Of a stretch of 64,000 nucleotides of DNA, positions 17,648-27,193 are shown piece after piece. A program made the position numbers and the translations under genes. This stretch comes from Pseudomonas rhizophila (lineage in GTDB: Bacteria; Pseudomonadota; Gammaproteobacteria; Pseudomonadales; Pseudomonadaceae), in NCBI RefSeq assembly GCF_003033885.1, contig NZ_CP024081.1:4776388-4840387 (forward strand), read 5' to 3'. The stretch's first letter is position 1. Every line of letters begins with the position of its first letter. The notes below the pieces were generated by a model that had not been told where the DNA came from, made no database searches, and was given only the letters and a program-made list of their open reading frames with translations.

Positions 17648-17713
17648 TGCTCGGTATCCTGTGCTGAAGAGCGGCGTCACCGGCACTGAAGAAACAGATC
17701 TCCATGCCGATTG

Positions 17714-17760
17714 CATACGCCGCGTATGTGAGCAACAATACGACATACGCAGCGTATGTC
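17714..17760. promoter_or_regulatory. Paired palindromic operators for the TetR regulator
   Basis: CATACGC-C-GCGTATG at 17714-17728 and GACATACGC-A-GCGTATGTC at 17742-17760 are perfect inverted repeats whose centres are 30 bp apart. A degraded third copy (ACATACGC...ATGCATGT) is centred at 17774. They lie between the divergent NAD-kinase-like and TetR genes, the classical place for autoregulated TetR control of both promoters. Confidence 0.82.
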
Positions 17761-17808
17761 AACTGACATACGCCATGCATGTTGAATTTTTGATGAGGAA
17801 AACGATCG

Positions 17809-18414
17809 ATGGCGCAGAAGCGTGCGGACATGATTTCGGAGACCCGCGGCAAGCTGATCAAGGCAGCACGGGAAGCCTTCGCGACGAAAGGCTATGCGGA
17901 CAGTTCGATGGACGATCTGACCGCGCAAGCGGGGCTCACCAGGGGCGCGCTATACCATCACTTCGGTGACAAGAAAGGGTTGCTGCAGGCAGTCATCACC
18001 CAGATCGACGAAGAAATGATGGCGCGCCTGTCCGTCATCATCGATGAGGCGGCCACGATCTGGGACGGCTTCATTGATGAATCCATCGCGTACATCAAGA
18101 TGTCCCTGGAACCTGAAATCCAACGCATCGTGTTCCTAGACGGGCCATCGGTGCTGGGCGATCCTTCGCAATGGCCCAGCCAGAACGCCTGTATCCGCAG
18201 CACCCAACGCAGCATCCAACGGCTGATCGATGAGGGGACGATTCGCAAGGTCAACACCGAAGCGACGGCGCGCCTGATCATGGGCGCCCTGCTCGGCGCG
18301 TCCTTGTGGATCGCCAACGCCGATGATCCGCACACAGCGTCCGAGCAAGTGGTGGAGAGTTTTGTCGCATTGGCGTCGGGATTGTTGCTGGTGTCTGAAA
18401 CGGCAGGTCAGTAG
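17809..18414 (+). CDS. TetR/AcrR-family transcriptional repressor
   Basis: 201 residues. The N-terminal helix-turn-helix (about 33-60, SMDDLTAQAGLTRGALYHHF) is a textbook TetR DNA-binding domain; the ligand domain is divergent. It is transcribed away from the P-protein-like cluster, with palindromic operators in the shared 160-bp gap. It probably represses both directions and is released by a pathway metabolite, perhaps an acyl-CoA, given the ligase in the cluster. Confidence 0.92.
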   Translation: MAQKRADMISETRGKLIKAAREAFATKGYADSSMDDLTAQAGLTRGALYHHFGDKKGLLQAVITQIDEEMMARLSVIIDEAATIWDGFIDESIAYIKMSLEPEIQRIVFLDGPSVLGDPSQWPSQNACIRSTQRSIQRLIDEGTIRKVNTEATARLIMGALLGASLWIANADDPHTASEQVVESFVALASGLLLVSETAGQ

Positions 18415-18570
18415 TGGGGCTGGGTCAGACGGATGCCGAAATCGGAGAACTCAAACAACTCAACCATCGACGCAGGAGGTACTGGTCTGTCCATTTGCGC
18501 TCCTGTACTGCCGAGTTGCCATCACTGCATGCAGTCATTGAGAATGAGCGATTTCATTTGAAGGAAAGAC

Positions 18571-19020
18571 ATGGAAAGGCAACAAAGACCGCCGAACAAT
18601 ACATTTTGGTCGAATGTTAAGAAGCTCGCATTGATCGTGCCGATCGCCGGACTGGTGGGAGCCGGTCTGTCTCAATTGTTAGTAGGCGGCATCGATTACG
18701 GTGAGCTCAGAAGCTCTCTAAAGACAGCAAATAGCCGTAACGAATCACTTGAAAAAACGCTTGGTGAGTTCCGGCAAGCAAACGAAGAGTGGCGCAATGC
18801 CTACACGAAACTGAACGCTGACCTTTCAGCCGCCAGGGCAAGTGTGGCCGATATGCAGAACGATCAATGCGAATCGATTCGGAGCGTCATCTCGAACTTG
18901 CAATACAAAATTGAGAATGCCTACGGATATGGTGAAACTGAGGAAAAGCGTATGAACCTTCAGATAATAATGAAGCAGCATCAAGAGTCTTTACGCGCAT
19001 GCTTCGCCTCTAGGAAGTGA
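18571..19020 (+). CDS. Small membrane-anchored coiled-coil protein, function unknown
   Basis: 149 residues. One transmembrane helix (about 17-40, rich in Leu/Ile/Val/Gly) is followed by a coiled coil (~45-100) with regular hydrophobic spacing, then a polar tail with two Cys. A good AAGGA site precedes ATG 18571. No family is recognised. It lies at the left edge of the decayed element next to tRNA-Pro, is less GC-rich than the core genes, and may be cargo of that element. Confidence 0.6.
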   Translation: MERQQRPPNNTFWSNVKKLALIVPIAGLVGAGLSQLLVGGIDYGELRSSLKTANSRNESLEKTLGEFRQANEEWRNAYTKLNADLSAARASVADMQNDQCESIRSVISNLQYKIENAYGYGETEEKRMNLQIIMKQHQESLRACFASRK

Positions 19021-19257
19021 GACCAGCCATACTCGTCGCCCCGCTATCAGCCTGTCCTGAACGGCAGAGCTTTGATTTGGTCTAAAGGCAGCCCGCCGCC
19101 TTGAAGGCGTCGATTGAATCGCGATGGTACTCAAGTCGGTCGGGACTTTGTTGACGTCTTTGGCTCATAATGAGGCACGTGGCGCTGGCAGGATACGTTG
19201 GTCACGCCGACCTGAATGTAGCGACGCAATTTGCTGATACGCAAAACGTGTCGCGCT

Positions 19258-19579
19258 TTACTCGGGCTTCCGGCCAGGAAGCTTGAAGTCATTCACCCGA
19301 TCAGCAATGGATCGGATCTTCTCCACCCCGAGGAAGCCAACCCAGCCGCCCACGAAGGTAGCCATGCTCTGGGGCAGCGAGAAGAACTCAAGGCCGCTGA
19401 TGATGGTGAGAGGCAGAACACCACAGATGGAGCCCTCTTCGATCGTGTGCCGCCGCCGTACGTGATTCGCAGGACGGCCATAGCGCAGGACAACGCAGCC
19501 GCGTAGAGGATTTGCGAATTCTGGCTCAACCACGCAAGCGCTATCGCCCAGGTGTCTGGTTTGTCTGCATGTTGGACAT
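19258..19579 (-). pseudogene. Phage/pyocin holin, broken by two frameshifts
   Basis: Remnant of a ~105-residue phage-type holin. Three reading-frame pieces join in order. MSNMQTN starts at 19579 behind GGAGG. A one-base loss after AAC shifts into PDTWAIALAWLSQNSQILYA. A second lesion after ITYGGGTR shifts into EEGSICGVLPLTIISGLEFF and on to the end, which carries GFLGVEKIR and FKLPGRK. The pieces carry hydrophobic segments typical of holins from R-pyocin/tailocin lysis cassettes. No intact endolysin or tail gene is near, so it is an isolated fossil. Confidence 0.78.
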
Positions 19580-19691
19580 CTCTGTTCCTCCCCGTCAGGG
19601 ACAGGAATACGACAGACCGCAACCTGCGGGATAGATCAGCTCCAGCCACACTCCCAGCTCGGAGCGATGGGCGTGCTGAGCCGAAAACTAA

Positions 19692-19717
19692 AGAGCCCCG
19701 GCAAATGCCGAGGCTCT
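19692..19717 (-). terminator. Hairpin terminator after the OB-fold gene
   Basis: AGAGCC and GGCTCT enclose an inner CGGCA/TGCCG stem. On the minus strand the stem is followed by a T-rich run. It lies about 135 bp downstream of the gene ending at 19853. Confidence 0.6.
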
Positions 19718-19852
19718 GTGAACGTAGAAAGCCAAAAAACCCAACACTGGATCGGGCTTTGCTCGCAAAAAAAACACAAAGTAACGGAAAAACTAAAAAC
19801 TCAAATCGATTCCGTCAGGCATTCTCCGCGCCTCCATTTGCATCAATTCTGC

Positions 19853-20434
19853 TTACTTCAACAGCTCGCAATCTTCGAACATAGGAGTTTTGACGACATC
19901 CCCTTTACCAGTGCAAATGACTTTGACGGTGGCACCCTTCTTCAACGTTGCCATAACGGCCAAGTCGGATTTTTCAAACTTAAAATGCGGCCCCATGAAC
20001 TGGTTCGTGCCGGCCAGCACCAGGTAAGGCTTTCCGAGGAAGTCAGTATTGATGTCGGTGATCCGGCCGGTCACCTGAACTCGTTTATCCTTGAACTGGA
20101 CGTCTGCGGCAACGGTGTTGTCCTCATAACTCGACGCTACTTGTGCGGCGGTGTAGGCCTTAAGAGGTTCGGCAGGAGCAGTTGCAGCAGCAGGGGCTGG
20201 CGACGATGCGGATGTCTTGGAAATCTGAGAACTGGTGTTGTGGCTTGACGTTGAGGACGGCGCCCCGGCGACAATAAGAATGGACAGCACAAGCCAGCCG
20301 AACCCAATGATTCGAGCGAGAAGCGAATGCCCGTTCCGCAGCAGAAACCATACAAATACAAAGGGCAGGAACAAAATCCCAAGCCCGAGAAGAAAACCGA
20401 CATTGCGTTTAGTTGGCGCGGTCACTGCAGTCAT
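19853..20434 (-). CDS. Membrane protein with C-terminal OB-fold (tRNA_anti-like) domain
   Basis: 193 residues from ATG 20434, which has GGAG about 7 nt upstream. Two hydrophobic helices (~12-30 and ~40-58) are followed by a Ser/Ala/Pro linker and a ~95-residue C-terminal domain containing VQFKDKRVQVTGRITDIN. That segment matches the tRNA_anti-like OB-fold family found in small secreted or membrane proteins of phage and defence-rich regions. The function of the family is unknown. It is part of the accessory segment next to tRNA-Pro. Confidence 0.7.
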   Translation of the reverse strand: MTAVTAPTKRNVGFLLGLGILFLPFVFVWFLLRNGHSLLARIIGFGWLVLSILIVAGAPSSTSSHNTSSQISKTSASSPAPAAATAPAEPLKAYTAAQVASSYEDNTVAADVQFKDKRVQVTGRITDINTDFLGKPYLVLAGTNQFMGPHFKFEKSDLAVMATLKKGATVKVICTGKGDVVKTPMFEDCELLK

Positions 20435-20624
20435 ATCGCTCTCCGTGGCGATCGATGGGGGAGAGCATTTTGTACGCAGCGACATCAAAATGCTACCAGC
20501 GCATAAAGGAAGCCTTTAAAGCTTAAGGAATGCAATCCTAGCAACGGCCCAGCGCTCTTCACTCATTTCCTCCAGTCTCGAATAAGCAAGAAGGTTTTTC
20601 GTTCTTTCGCTTGGCATCTGGCCA

Positions 20625-20652
20625 TAAAAAAGCCCGACTCAATGGCCGGGCT
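20625..20652 (-). terminator. Rho-independent terminator-like hairpin
   Basis: AGCCCG and CGGGCT form a 6-bp stem, with six A on the plus strand before it, which is a U-run for leftward transcription. No gene ends immediately at it. Confidence 0.45.
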
Positions 20653-20732
20653 GTAAAACAGTTGTGAATCGTGATACCTAGATTTTTTGAACCACCGCCT
20701 GCAAGGCGCCACCATGGAAAAGGAGCTTCACA

Positions 20733-20987
20733 ATGTTAGTAGATATCTACCGAGACCGGGCGCTTGAAAAGATCCTGATCGTCGAGGACGGCAAAGGCAT
20801 TCCAAGAATATCTGACTCCGGCTCTGAATTTCTGGATGGCTTGGCGTTTCATCGCCAAACAGATATCAGCACAGACGATCTGCCGACAGGACTTAACAAA
20901 AATGAGGTCCTCACATCTCTAAAGAAGCACGGGTTTTACGTGGCAAGTAACGCTGCAACAATCAGCGAGGTTGAGATCCTGGACTAG
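20733..20987 (+). CDS. Small hypothetical protein
   Basis: 84 residues starting at ATG 20733 with AAAAGGAG upstream, a strong ribosome site. The sequence is acidic and soluble with no signal peptide or membrane helix; the C-terminal third (NKNEVLTSLKKHGFYVASN) looks like a small alpha/beta module. No family is recognised. The neighbourhood is the accessory segment beside tRNA-Pro. Confidence 0.55.
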   Translation: MLVDIYRDRALEKILIVEDGKGIPRISDSGSEFLDGLAFHRQTDISTDDLPTGLNKNEVLTSLKKHGFYVASNAATISEVEILD

Positions 20988-21001
20988 CCCTGAAACGAAA
21001 A

Positions 21002-21023
21002 AGCCCCGCACGGTGGCGAGGCT
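21002..21023 (-). terminator. Terminator of the lipoprotein gene
   Basis: AGCC..GC and GC..GGCT form an interrupted stem with a plus-strand A-run before it, which terminates leftward transcription about 100 bp downstream of the gene at 21121-21657. Confidence 0.5.
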
Positions 21024-21120
21024 GGCAACTGGTGCAGGAGGCGACAGGGTCTTGCGTGAGCACCCGATAAACTTGCGTCCATGTCCCAGAGGATCGACCT
21101 AGCCATGCTTCGAAGCATGT

Positions 21121-21657
21121 TTAGCTTTCTTCCTTCGCCCCGGGAAGGGAGCGACAGCTATGCTTTAATGCTATGGCCAGTTTGTAAATATTGTCCGGGT
21201 CCGACTCCGCTCGCACTTCGTTTGCTCTCGCGATAATCAGAGAGGCTATACCATCGCGCTCTCGCATAAATGCCGCTGGAGCCAAAGGACCTTTTTCGGC
21301 GCTACCCAAAGTAATGCTTGCAACGCCCGCAAGCCCCGCCGTGATAGCGGGAGCAAAACCTCCAGTTCCAGCAGCAGCCAACATGGCACCTGTAAAGCCC
21401 ATCACGCCTCCACCAGCACCCACACCAAGCCGCCAGAACTCTGCGTTCTTGGTTCTAATTTCATAATTGTTCGAACGGGTCCAGCAATACTCTGCGACGG
21501 TATCGAAGTCCTTGAGCGCCGCGACCATCGGGGCTTTTGTTGAGTCGGATTTAACAAAGCTCTCATATGCCGTCAACGCTGGAGGGCTTACTTTGGTCAC
21601 GTGATAGCAACCTGACAAAAGAAGAGCGCCGACTACGACAAAGTTTCCTTTAGTCAT
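21121..21657 (-). CDS. Putative lipoprotein with glycine-rich hydrophobic region
   Basis: 178 residues from ATG 21657, which has GGAGG 7 nt upstream. LLLSGC ending at Cys17 is a lipobox, so the protein is probably lipidated and anchored at the cell envelope. Residues ~78-119 are rich in Gly and Ala (GVGAGGGVMG...AGTGG), like a glycine-zipper membrane segment. No known family. It sits next to the integrase remnant and may be cargo of the old element. Confidence 0.65.
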   Translation of the reverse strand: MTKGNFVVVGALLLSGCYHVTKVSPPALTAYESFVKSDSTKAPMVAALKDFDTVAEYCWTRSNNYEIRTKNAEFWRLGVGAGGGVMGFTGAMLAAAGTGGFAPAITAGLAGVASITLGSAEKGPLAPAAFMRERDGIASLIIARANEVRAESDPDNIYKLAIALKHSCRSLPGAKEES

Positions 21658-21727
21658 ACCTACCTCCAATTACCCAAAATAGGGCACTTGTGATTGTAGA
21701 TACGAATTCAATTATGCGAGTGGCATT

Positions 21728-22132
21728 TTGATATGGGCGACTGGGCTGATAGCCAATCTTAAAACATCACGCTGCTTGATCAATTTAACGAAGCCAGCCG
21801 TGCAGATTGAGAGGTGCGATCAAGAATTGACGGCCCGCATGATCGCCGGGCACTTCATTCAACGTGTCTCTGTGTCGCGCTGGATTCGCCCCGCTCACCC
21901 TGGGTATGCATCCATAAGGGTGCACGACTTGAAACACACGTTTGGCCGTCGCCTTCGGGCGGCAGGTGTCACGCAGGAAGACCGAAAGGCTTTGCTGGGG
22001 CACAAGAACGGCAGCATCACCAGTCACTACTCGGGCGCCGAGCTCGGGCATCTGATCGAAGCTGCGAATATGGTATCAGCAAACGACTCTAGGGGACCGG
22101 TGCTGACAATCTTGAAGAGGAAAACAGGATGA
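21728..22132 (+). pseudogene. Tyrosine recombinase (integrase), C-terminal fragment
   Basis: Only the C-terminal catalytic part is recognisable, from about 21890: IRVHDLKHTFGRRLRAAGV, LLGHKNGSITSHYS and a further ~30 residues. These carry the HxxR-type box (here HDLK, Lys in place of Arg, which also occurs in functional relatives), the LGH histidine and the tyrosine nucleophile. The N-terminal arm-binding and core-binding domains and the first catalytic Arg are absent, so it is almost certainly inactive. It ends 70 bp from the 3' end of tRNA-Pro, the usual place for an integrase of a tRNA-targeted element. Confidence 0.8.
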
Positions 22133-22161
22133 AGTCCCGAAAAACTCCCCACCAATGAAAA

Positions 22162-22185
22162 AGCCCAACTGGCTAGAGTTGGGCT
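22162..22185 (-). terminator. Terminator of tRNA-Pro
   Basis: AGCCCAACT and AGTTGGGCT form a perfect 9-bp stem with a 6-nt loop; the plus-strand A-run on its left is a U-run for the leftward tRNA transcript, 17 bp past the CCA end. Confidence 0.85.
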
Positions 22186-22201
22186 AAATCATTGAAAAAT
22201 A

Positions 22202-22278
22202 TGGTCGGGACGGAGTGATTCGAACACTCGACCCCTAGCACCCCATGCTAGTGCGCTACCGGACTGCGCTACGCCCCG
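22202..22278 (-). tRNA. tRNA-Pro (anticodon GGG)
   Basis: 77 nt with encoded CCA. The acceptor arm is CGGGGCG/CGTCCCG with one G-U pair, the D-arm GCGC/GCGC, the anticodon arm CTAGC-ATGGGGT-GCTAG with anticodon GGG, and the T-arm GAGTG-TTCGAAT-CACTC. The 5' C and discriminator A are as in bacterial tRNA-Pro. The integrase fragment at its 3' side suggests it has served as an attachment site. Confidence 0.96.
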
Positions 22279-22367
22279 ACTAGGCGTGAATCTTGTTCCG
22301 TCTCTCAACGGAACGCTCAGGAATATATCGCAAGCTTTTGAAAACTGGAAGATTTAAAAGCAGAAAT

Positions 22368-22724
22368 TTATTTCTTGAGCACCACCAGCACATCTTCAAG
22401 CTCGGCGATCATCTGGCGGATCATCTGTTTGTACTGGGTTGTATCGTCTTTGGCCTCATCACCGGAGAGGCGCAAGCGCGCTCCGCCGATGGTGAACCCC
22501 TGGTCGTACAGCAGCGCGCGGATCTGCCGGATCATCAGCACGTCTTGTCGCTGATAATACCGGCGGTTTCCGCGGCGCTTGACCGGGTTGAGTTGAGGAA
22601 ACTCCTGCTCCCAATAGCGCAGCACATGCGGTTTTACCGCACACAGCTCGCTGACTTCACCAATGGTGAAGTAGCGTTTGCCTGGGATGACGGGTAGCTC
22701 GTCGTTATGACTTGGTTCCAGCAT
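22368..22724 (-). CDS. MerR-family transcriptional regulator
   Basis: 118 residues from ATG 22724 (GAGG upstream). A MerR-type winged helix is at the N-terminus ([20 protein letters not shown]), followed by a short coiled coil; it has no effector-binding cysteines. The gene overlaps the ihfA 3' end by 20 bp. A MerR-like gene in this position after pheST-ihfA is conserved in pseudomonads. Its targets are unknown. Confidence 0.9.
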   Translation of the reverse strand: MLEPSHNDELPVIPGKRYFTIGEVSELCAVKPHVLRYWEQEFPQLNPVKRRGNRRYYQRQDVLMIRQIRALLYDQGFTIGGARLRLSGDEAKDDTTQYKQMIRQMIAELEDVLVVLKK

Positions 22725-23007
22725 AAGCCTCAACTCGGGCCTTCAACTTCTGCCCTGGACGAAAGGTGACCACACGGCGAGCCGTGATCGGGATTTCTTC
22801 ACCCGTTTTCGGATTGCGGCCAGGCCGCTGGCGTTTGTCCCGCAGGTCGAAATTGCCGAAACCGGACAATTTGACCTGTTCGTTGTCTTCCAGAGCGTGC
22901 CTGATTTCTTCGAAAAACAGTTCGACCAATTCTTTGGCCTCCCGTTTATTCAGGCCCAGCTCCTCATACAGACGTTCCGCCATCTCAGCTTTCGTCAGAG
23001 CCCCCAT
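22705..23007 (-). CDS. ihfA: Integration host factor subunit alpha
   Basis: 100 residues, full length. [30 protein letters not shown] and [12 protein letters not shown] are IHF-alpha landmarks; the proline that intercalates into DNA lies in the RNPKTG arm. It pairs with IHF-beta to bend DNA in replication, recombination and sigma-54 transcription. It is 3 bp downstream of pheT in the conserved pheST-ihfA operon. Confidence 0.97.
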   Translation of the reverse strand: MGALTKAEMAERLYEELGLNKREAKELVELFFEEIRHALEDNEQVKLSGFGNFDLRDKRQRPGRNPKTGEEIPITARRVVTFRPGQKLKARVEAYAGTKS

Positions 23008-23010
23008 ACG

Positions 23011-25389
23011 TCACTTCCTTAACGTGGCGTTCAACCTGTTTTCGAGCGAGGTGAGGATATTCTGCGTTGCGGTATTCACCTCATCGTCATTAAGAGTGCG
23101 CGATGGATGCTGCCAGGTCAAGCCGACTGCAAGGCTTTTTCTATGCGGATCAATGCCTTTACCCTGATACACGTCAAATAGCCTGAGGTCCGTGAGCCAT
23201 TCGCCTGCATTTTCACGGATTACATCCAGTACGGCGCTGGATGCAACGTCGCGATCGGCCAGCAGCGCAAGGTCACGCCGCACTTCAGGAAAGCGCGATA
23301 ACTCCTGGAATTTCGGCATTTTCCCCAGTGCCACTTCGCCCAGAACCAGCTCGAAAACAAACACAGGACGATCAAGCCCCAGGGTCTTGGACAGTTCAGG
23401 GTGAATCGCGCCGACATAGCCGACTTCACGCCCGTCACGCTCAATGCGTGCCGTCTGGCCCGGATGCAGCGCCGGATGCTTGCCCGGCACAAAGGTGAAC
23501 GCATCGAGCGCGCCGGCGAAGCCCAGCACCGCTTCCACGTCAGCCTTGACGTCGAAGAAGTCGACGACATCGCGACCTTGCGCCCAGCCTTCCGGCAAAC
23601 GACTGCCGCAAACGACACCGGCCAGCATTGGCTCTTGCTTCAAGCCTTCCAGCTGACCAACGAAACGCAGACCGCTTTCGAACAGACGTACGCGGTCCTG
23701 TTGGCGGTTCAGGTTGTGCTGGAGCGACTTGACCAGGCCCGGCCACAGGGACGAGCGCATGGCGGCCATGTCGTTGGAAATCGGGTTGGCCAGCAACAGC
23801 GGCTCGACACCCGGATTGAACAGCTCGAACTGACGCGGATCGATGAAGCTGTAGGTGATCGCTTCCTGATACCCACGAGCCACCAGCAGACGGCGCAGTT
23901 CCGGCAGGTCGCTACGGGCTTCGGCCTTGGCCTGTGGGGCCAGGCGCGCCTGCGGGTAGCGAACCGGTAAACGGTTGTAGCCGTACAGACGGGCCAGCTC
24001 TTCGATCAGGTCGACTTCCAGGCTGATATCGAAGCGATGGCTTGGCACTTCGACACGCCACTGCCCTGCCCCGTCGGCGCTGATGTTCAGGCCCAGGGCG
24101 CTGAGCAGGCGCTCGACTTCAGCCGGGTCCATTTCCATGCCGAGCATCTGCGTAATGCGCTGGGCACGCAGGGTGACCGGTGCGATTTTGGGCAGGTGCT
24201 GTTCGCTGACGGTTTCGATGATCGGGCCAGCTTCGCCGCCAGTGATTTCCAGCAGCAGGCCAGTGGCGCGCTCCATGGCTTCACGGGCCAGTTGCCAGTC
24301 CACGCCGCGCTCGTAACGGTGCGAGGCGTCGGTGTGCAGGCCATAGGAACGGGCCTTGCCAGCCACCGCAATCTGGTCGAAGAACGCACTTTCAAGGAAC
24401 ACATCACGGGTCGTCGTGGAGACGCCGCTGTGCTCGCCGCCCATTACGCCGGCAATCGCCAGGGCACGGGAGTGGTCGGCGATGACCAGCGTATCGCTGC
24501 GCAGGGTCACTTCCTGGCCATCGAGCAGTACCAGCTTCTCGCCTTCCTCAGCCATGCGCACGCGGATGCCGCCGTTGATTTCGGCAAGGTCGAACGCGTG
24601 CAGCGGCTGACCCAGCTCCAGCATCACGTAGTTGGTGATGTCGACGGCAGCGTCGATGCTGCGCACGTCGGCGCGACGCAGGCGCTCGACCATCCACAGC
24701 GGGGTCGGCTTGGACAGGTCGACATTCCGGATAACGCGCCCCAGGTAACGTGGGCATGCCGCCGGCGCCAGCACTTCAACCGAGCGCACTTCATCATGCA
24801 CCGCGGCAACGGTCGCGACCGCTGGACGTGCCACTGGGGCGGCATACAACGCGCCTACTTCACGAGCCAGACCGGCCAGGGACAGGCAGTCGCCACGGTT
24901 CGGGGTCAGGTCGACCTCGATGCTCGCATCGTCCAGGCTCAGGTACTCACGGATGTCCTGGCCGACTGGTGCGTCAGCCGGAAGCTCCATCAGGCCATCG
25001 TTGCCTTCGCCAATCTGCAGTTCAGCCTGGGAGCACAACATGCCGTTGGACTCGACGCCACGCAGCTTGGCTTTCTTGATCTTGAAGTCGCCCGGCAGTT
25101 CGGCACCGATCATGGCGAACGGGATCTTCAGGCCCGGGCGCACATTTGGCGCGCCGCAGACCACCTGGAAGGTTTCCGCGCCATTGCTGACCTGGCACAC
25201 CCGCAGCTTGTCGGCGTCCGGGTGCTGCTCGGTGCTCAGCACCTCGCCCACCACCACACCACTGAATTCACCGGCGGCCGGCGTCACGCTATCGACCTCA
25301 AGACCGGCCATCGACAGACGAGCAACCAGCTCGTCCCGGCTTACCTGCGGGCTTACCCAGCCGCGCAGCCATTGTTCACTGAATTTCAT
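23011..25389 (-). CDS. pheT: Phenylalanyl-tRNA synthetase beta subunit
   Basis: 792 residues, normal length. An N-terminal tRNA-binding (EMAP-like) domain (~40-150) is followed by the B3/B4 editing domain, B5, a catalytic-like core and a C-terminal anticodon-binding FDX domain. With PheS it forms the (alpha-beta)2 enzyme that charges tRNA-Phe and hydrolyses Tyr-tRNA-Phe. It follows pheS after a 36-bp gap. Confidence 0.97.
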   Translation of the reverse strand: MKFSEQWLRGWVSPQVSRDELVARLSMAGLEVDSVTPAAGEFSGVVVGEVLSTEQHPDADKLRVCQVSNGAETFQVVCGAPNVRPGLKIPFAMIGAELPGDFKIKKAKLRGVESNGMLCSQAELQIGEGNDGLMELPADAPVGQDIREYLSLDDASIEVDLTPNRGDCLSLAGLAREVGALYAAPVARPAVATVAAVHDEVRSVEVLAPAACPRYLGRVIRNVDLSKPTPLWMVERLRRADVRSIDAAVDITNYVMLELGQPLHAFDLAEINGGIRVRMAEEGEKLVLLDGQEVTLRSDTLVIADHSRALAIAGVMGGEHSGVSTTTRDVFLESAFFDQIAVAGKARSYGLHTDASHRYERGVDWQLAREAMERATGLLLEITGGEAGPIIETVSEQHLPKIAPVTLRAQRITQMLGMEMDPAEVERLLSALGLNISADGAGQWRVEVPSHRFDISLEVDLIEELARLYGYNRLPVRYPQARLAPQAKAEARSDLPELRRLLVARGYQEAITYSFIDPRQFELFNPGVEPLLLANPISNDMAAMRSSLWPGLVKSLQHNLNRQQDRVRLFESGLRFVGQLEGLKQEPMLAGVVCGSRLPEGWAQGRDVVDFFDVKADVEAVLGFAGALDAFTFVPGKHPALHPGQTARIERDGREVGYVGAIHPELSKTLGLDRPVFVFELVLGEVALGKMPKFQELSRFPEVRRDLALLADRDVASSAVLDVIRENAGEWLTDLRLFDVYQGKGIDPHRKSLAVGLTWQHPSRTLNDDEVNTATQNILTSLENRLNATLRK

Positions 25390-25425
25390 CCTGCTCTCCT
25401 ATTAGATTCGTTACGGGTCTGCGGC

Positions 25426-26537
<1,112 letters not shown>

Positions 26538-26551
26538 ACTGTCGGGGGTAC

Positions 26552-26908
26552 TTAAGCCAAGGTGGCTTTAGCTTTCTCGACAATCGCAGCAAACGCCGCT
26601 TTTTCGTTCACTGCCAGATCAGCCAGAACCTTACGGTCGATCTCGATGGACGCTTTTTTCAGGCCGGCAATGAAACGGCTGTAGGACAGACCGTTAACAC
26701 GAGCACCAGCGTTGATACGAGCGATCCACAGAGCGCGGAACTGACGTTTTTTCTGACGACGGTCACGGTAGGCGTATTGGCCTGCCTTGATTACCGCTTG
26801 CTTGGCAACACGGAATACGCGGGAACGCGCGCCGTAGTAGCCTTTAGCAAGTTTCAGAATTTTTTTGTGACGCTTACGGGCAATGACGCCACGCTTTACA
26901 CGAGCCAT
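26552..26908 (-). CDS. rplT: 50S ribosomal protein L20
   Basis: 118 residues, full length, very basic N-terminal extension ([18 protein letters not shown]) that threads into 23S rRNA. Part of the conserved infC-rpmI-rplT unit, where L20 commonly autoregulates the mRNA. Confidence 0.98.
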
Positions 26909-26938
26909 GAGTTACTTCCTCTATTCTTGATCCAAAAA

Positions 26939-27133
26939 TTAACGAAGGCGCAGCATGCGCTCGACTTTTGCCACGTCAGACGGATGCAGCAAGCTGCTAC
27001 CGCGCAGTTGACGCTTACGCTTGGTCGACATTTTGGTCAGGATGTGGCTCTTGAAAGCGTGCTTGTGCTTGATACCGTTAGCAGTTTTCAGAAACCGCTT
27101 AGCAGCACCACTTTTAGTTTTCATCTTTGGCAT
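26939..27133 (-). CDS. rpmI: 50S ribosomal protein L35
   Basis: 64 residues, basic, starting [14 protein letters not shown] as in all L35 proteins. Located between infC and rplT in the same orientation. Confidence 0.98.
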   Translation of the reverse strand: MPKMKTKSGAAKRFLKTANGIKHKHAFKSHILTKMSTKRKRQLRGSSLLHPSDVAKVERMLRLR

Positions 27134-27193
27134 GTTCGGATACTCCGCATTCAGTTGATAAACATAATCGCAAGGCCTGCCGTGCCCTGTTGA

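Noticed and set aside
19138..19146. GGTCGGGAC, identical to 9 bp at the 3' end of tRNA-Pro, as a possible far attachment site
   Set aside because: Nine matching bases in 64 kb are expected by chance about once in two such windows, and the match does not continue into GGAGTGATTC.
19552..20248. Plus-strand open frames opposite the OB-fold gene
   Set aside because: No ribosome site at the start, and they cross a terminator hairpin and the antisense OB-fold gene.
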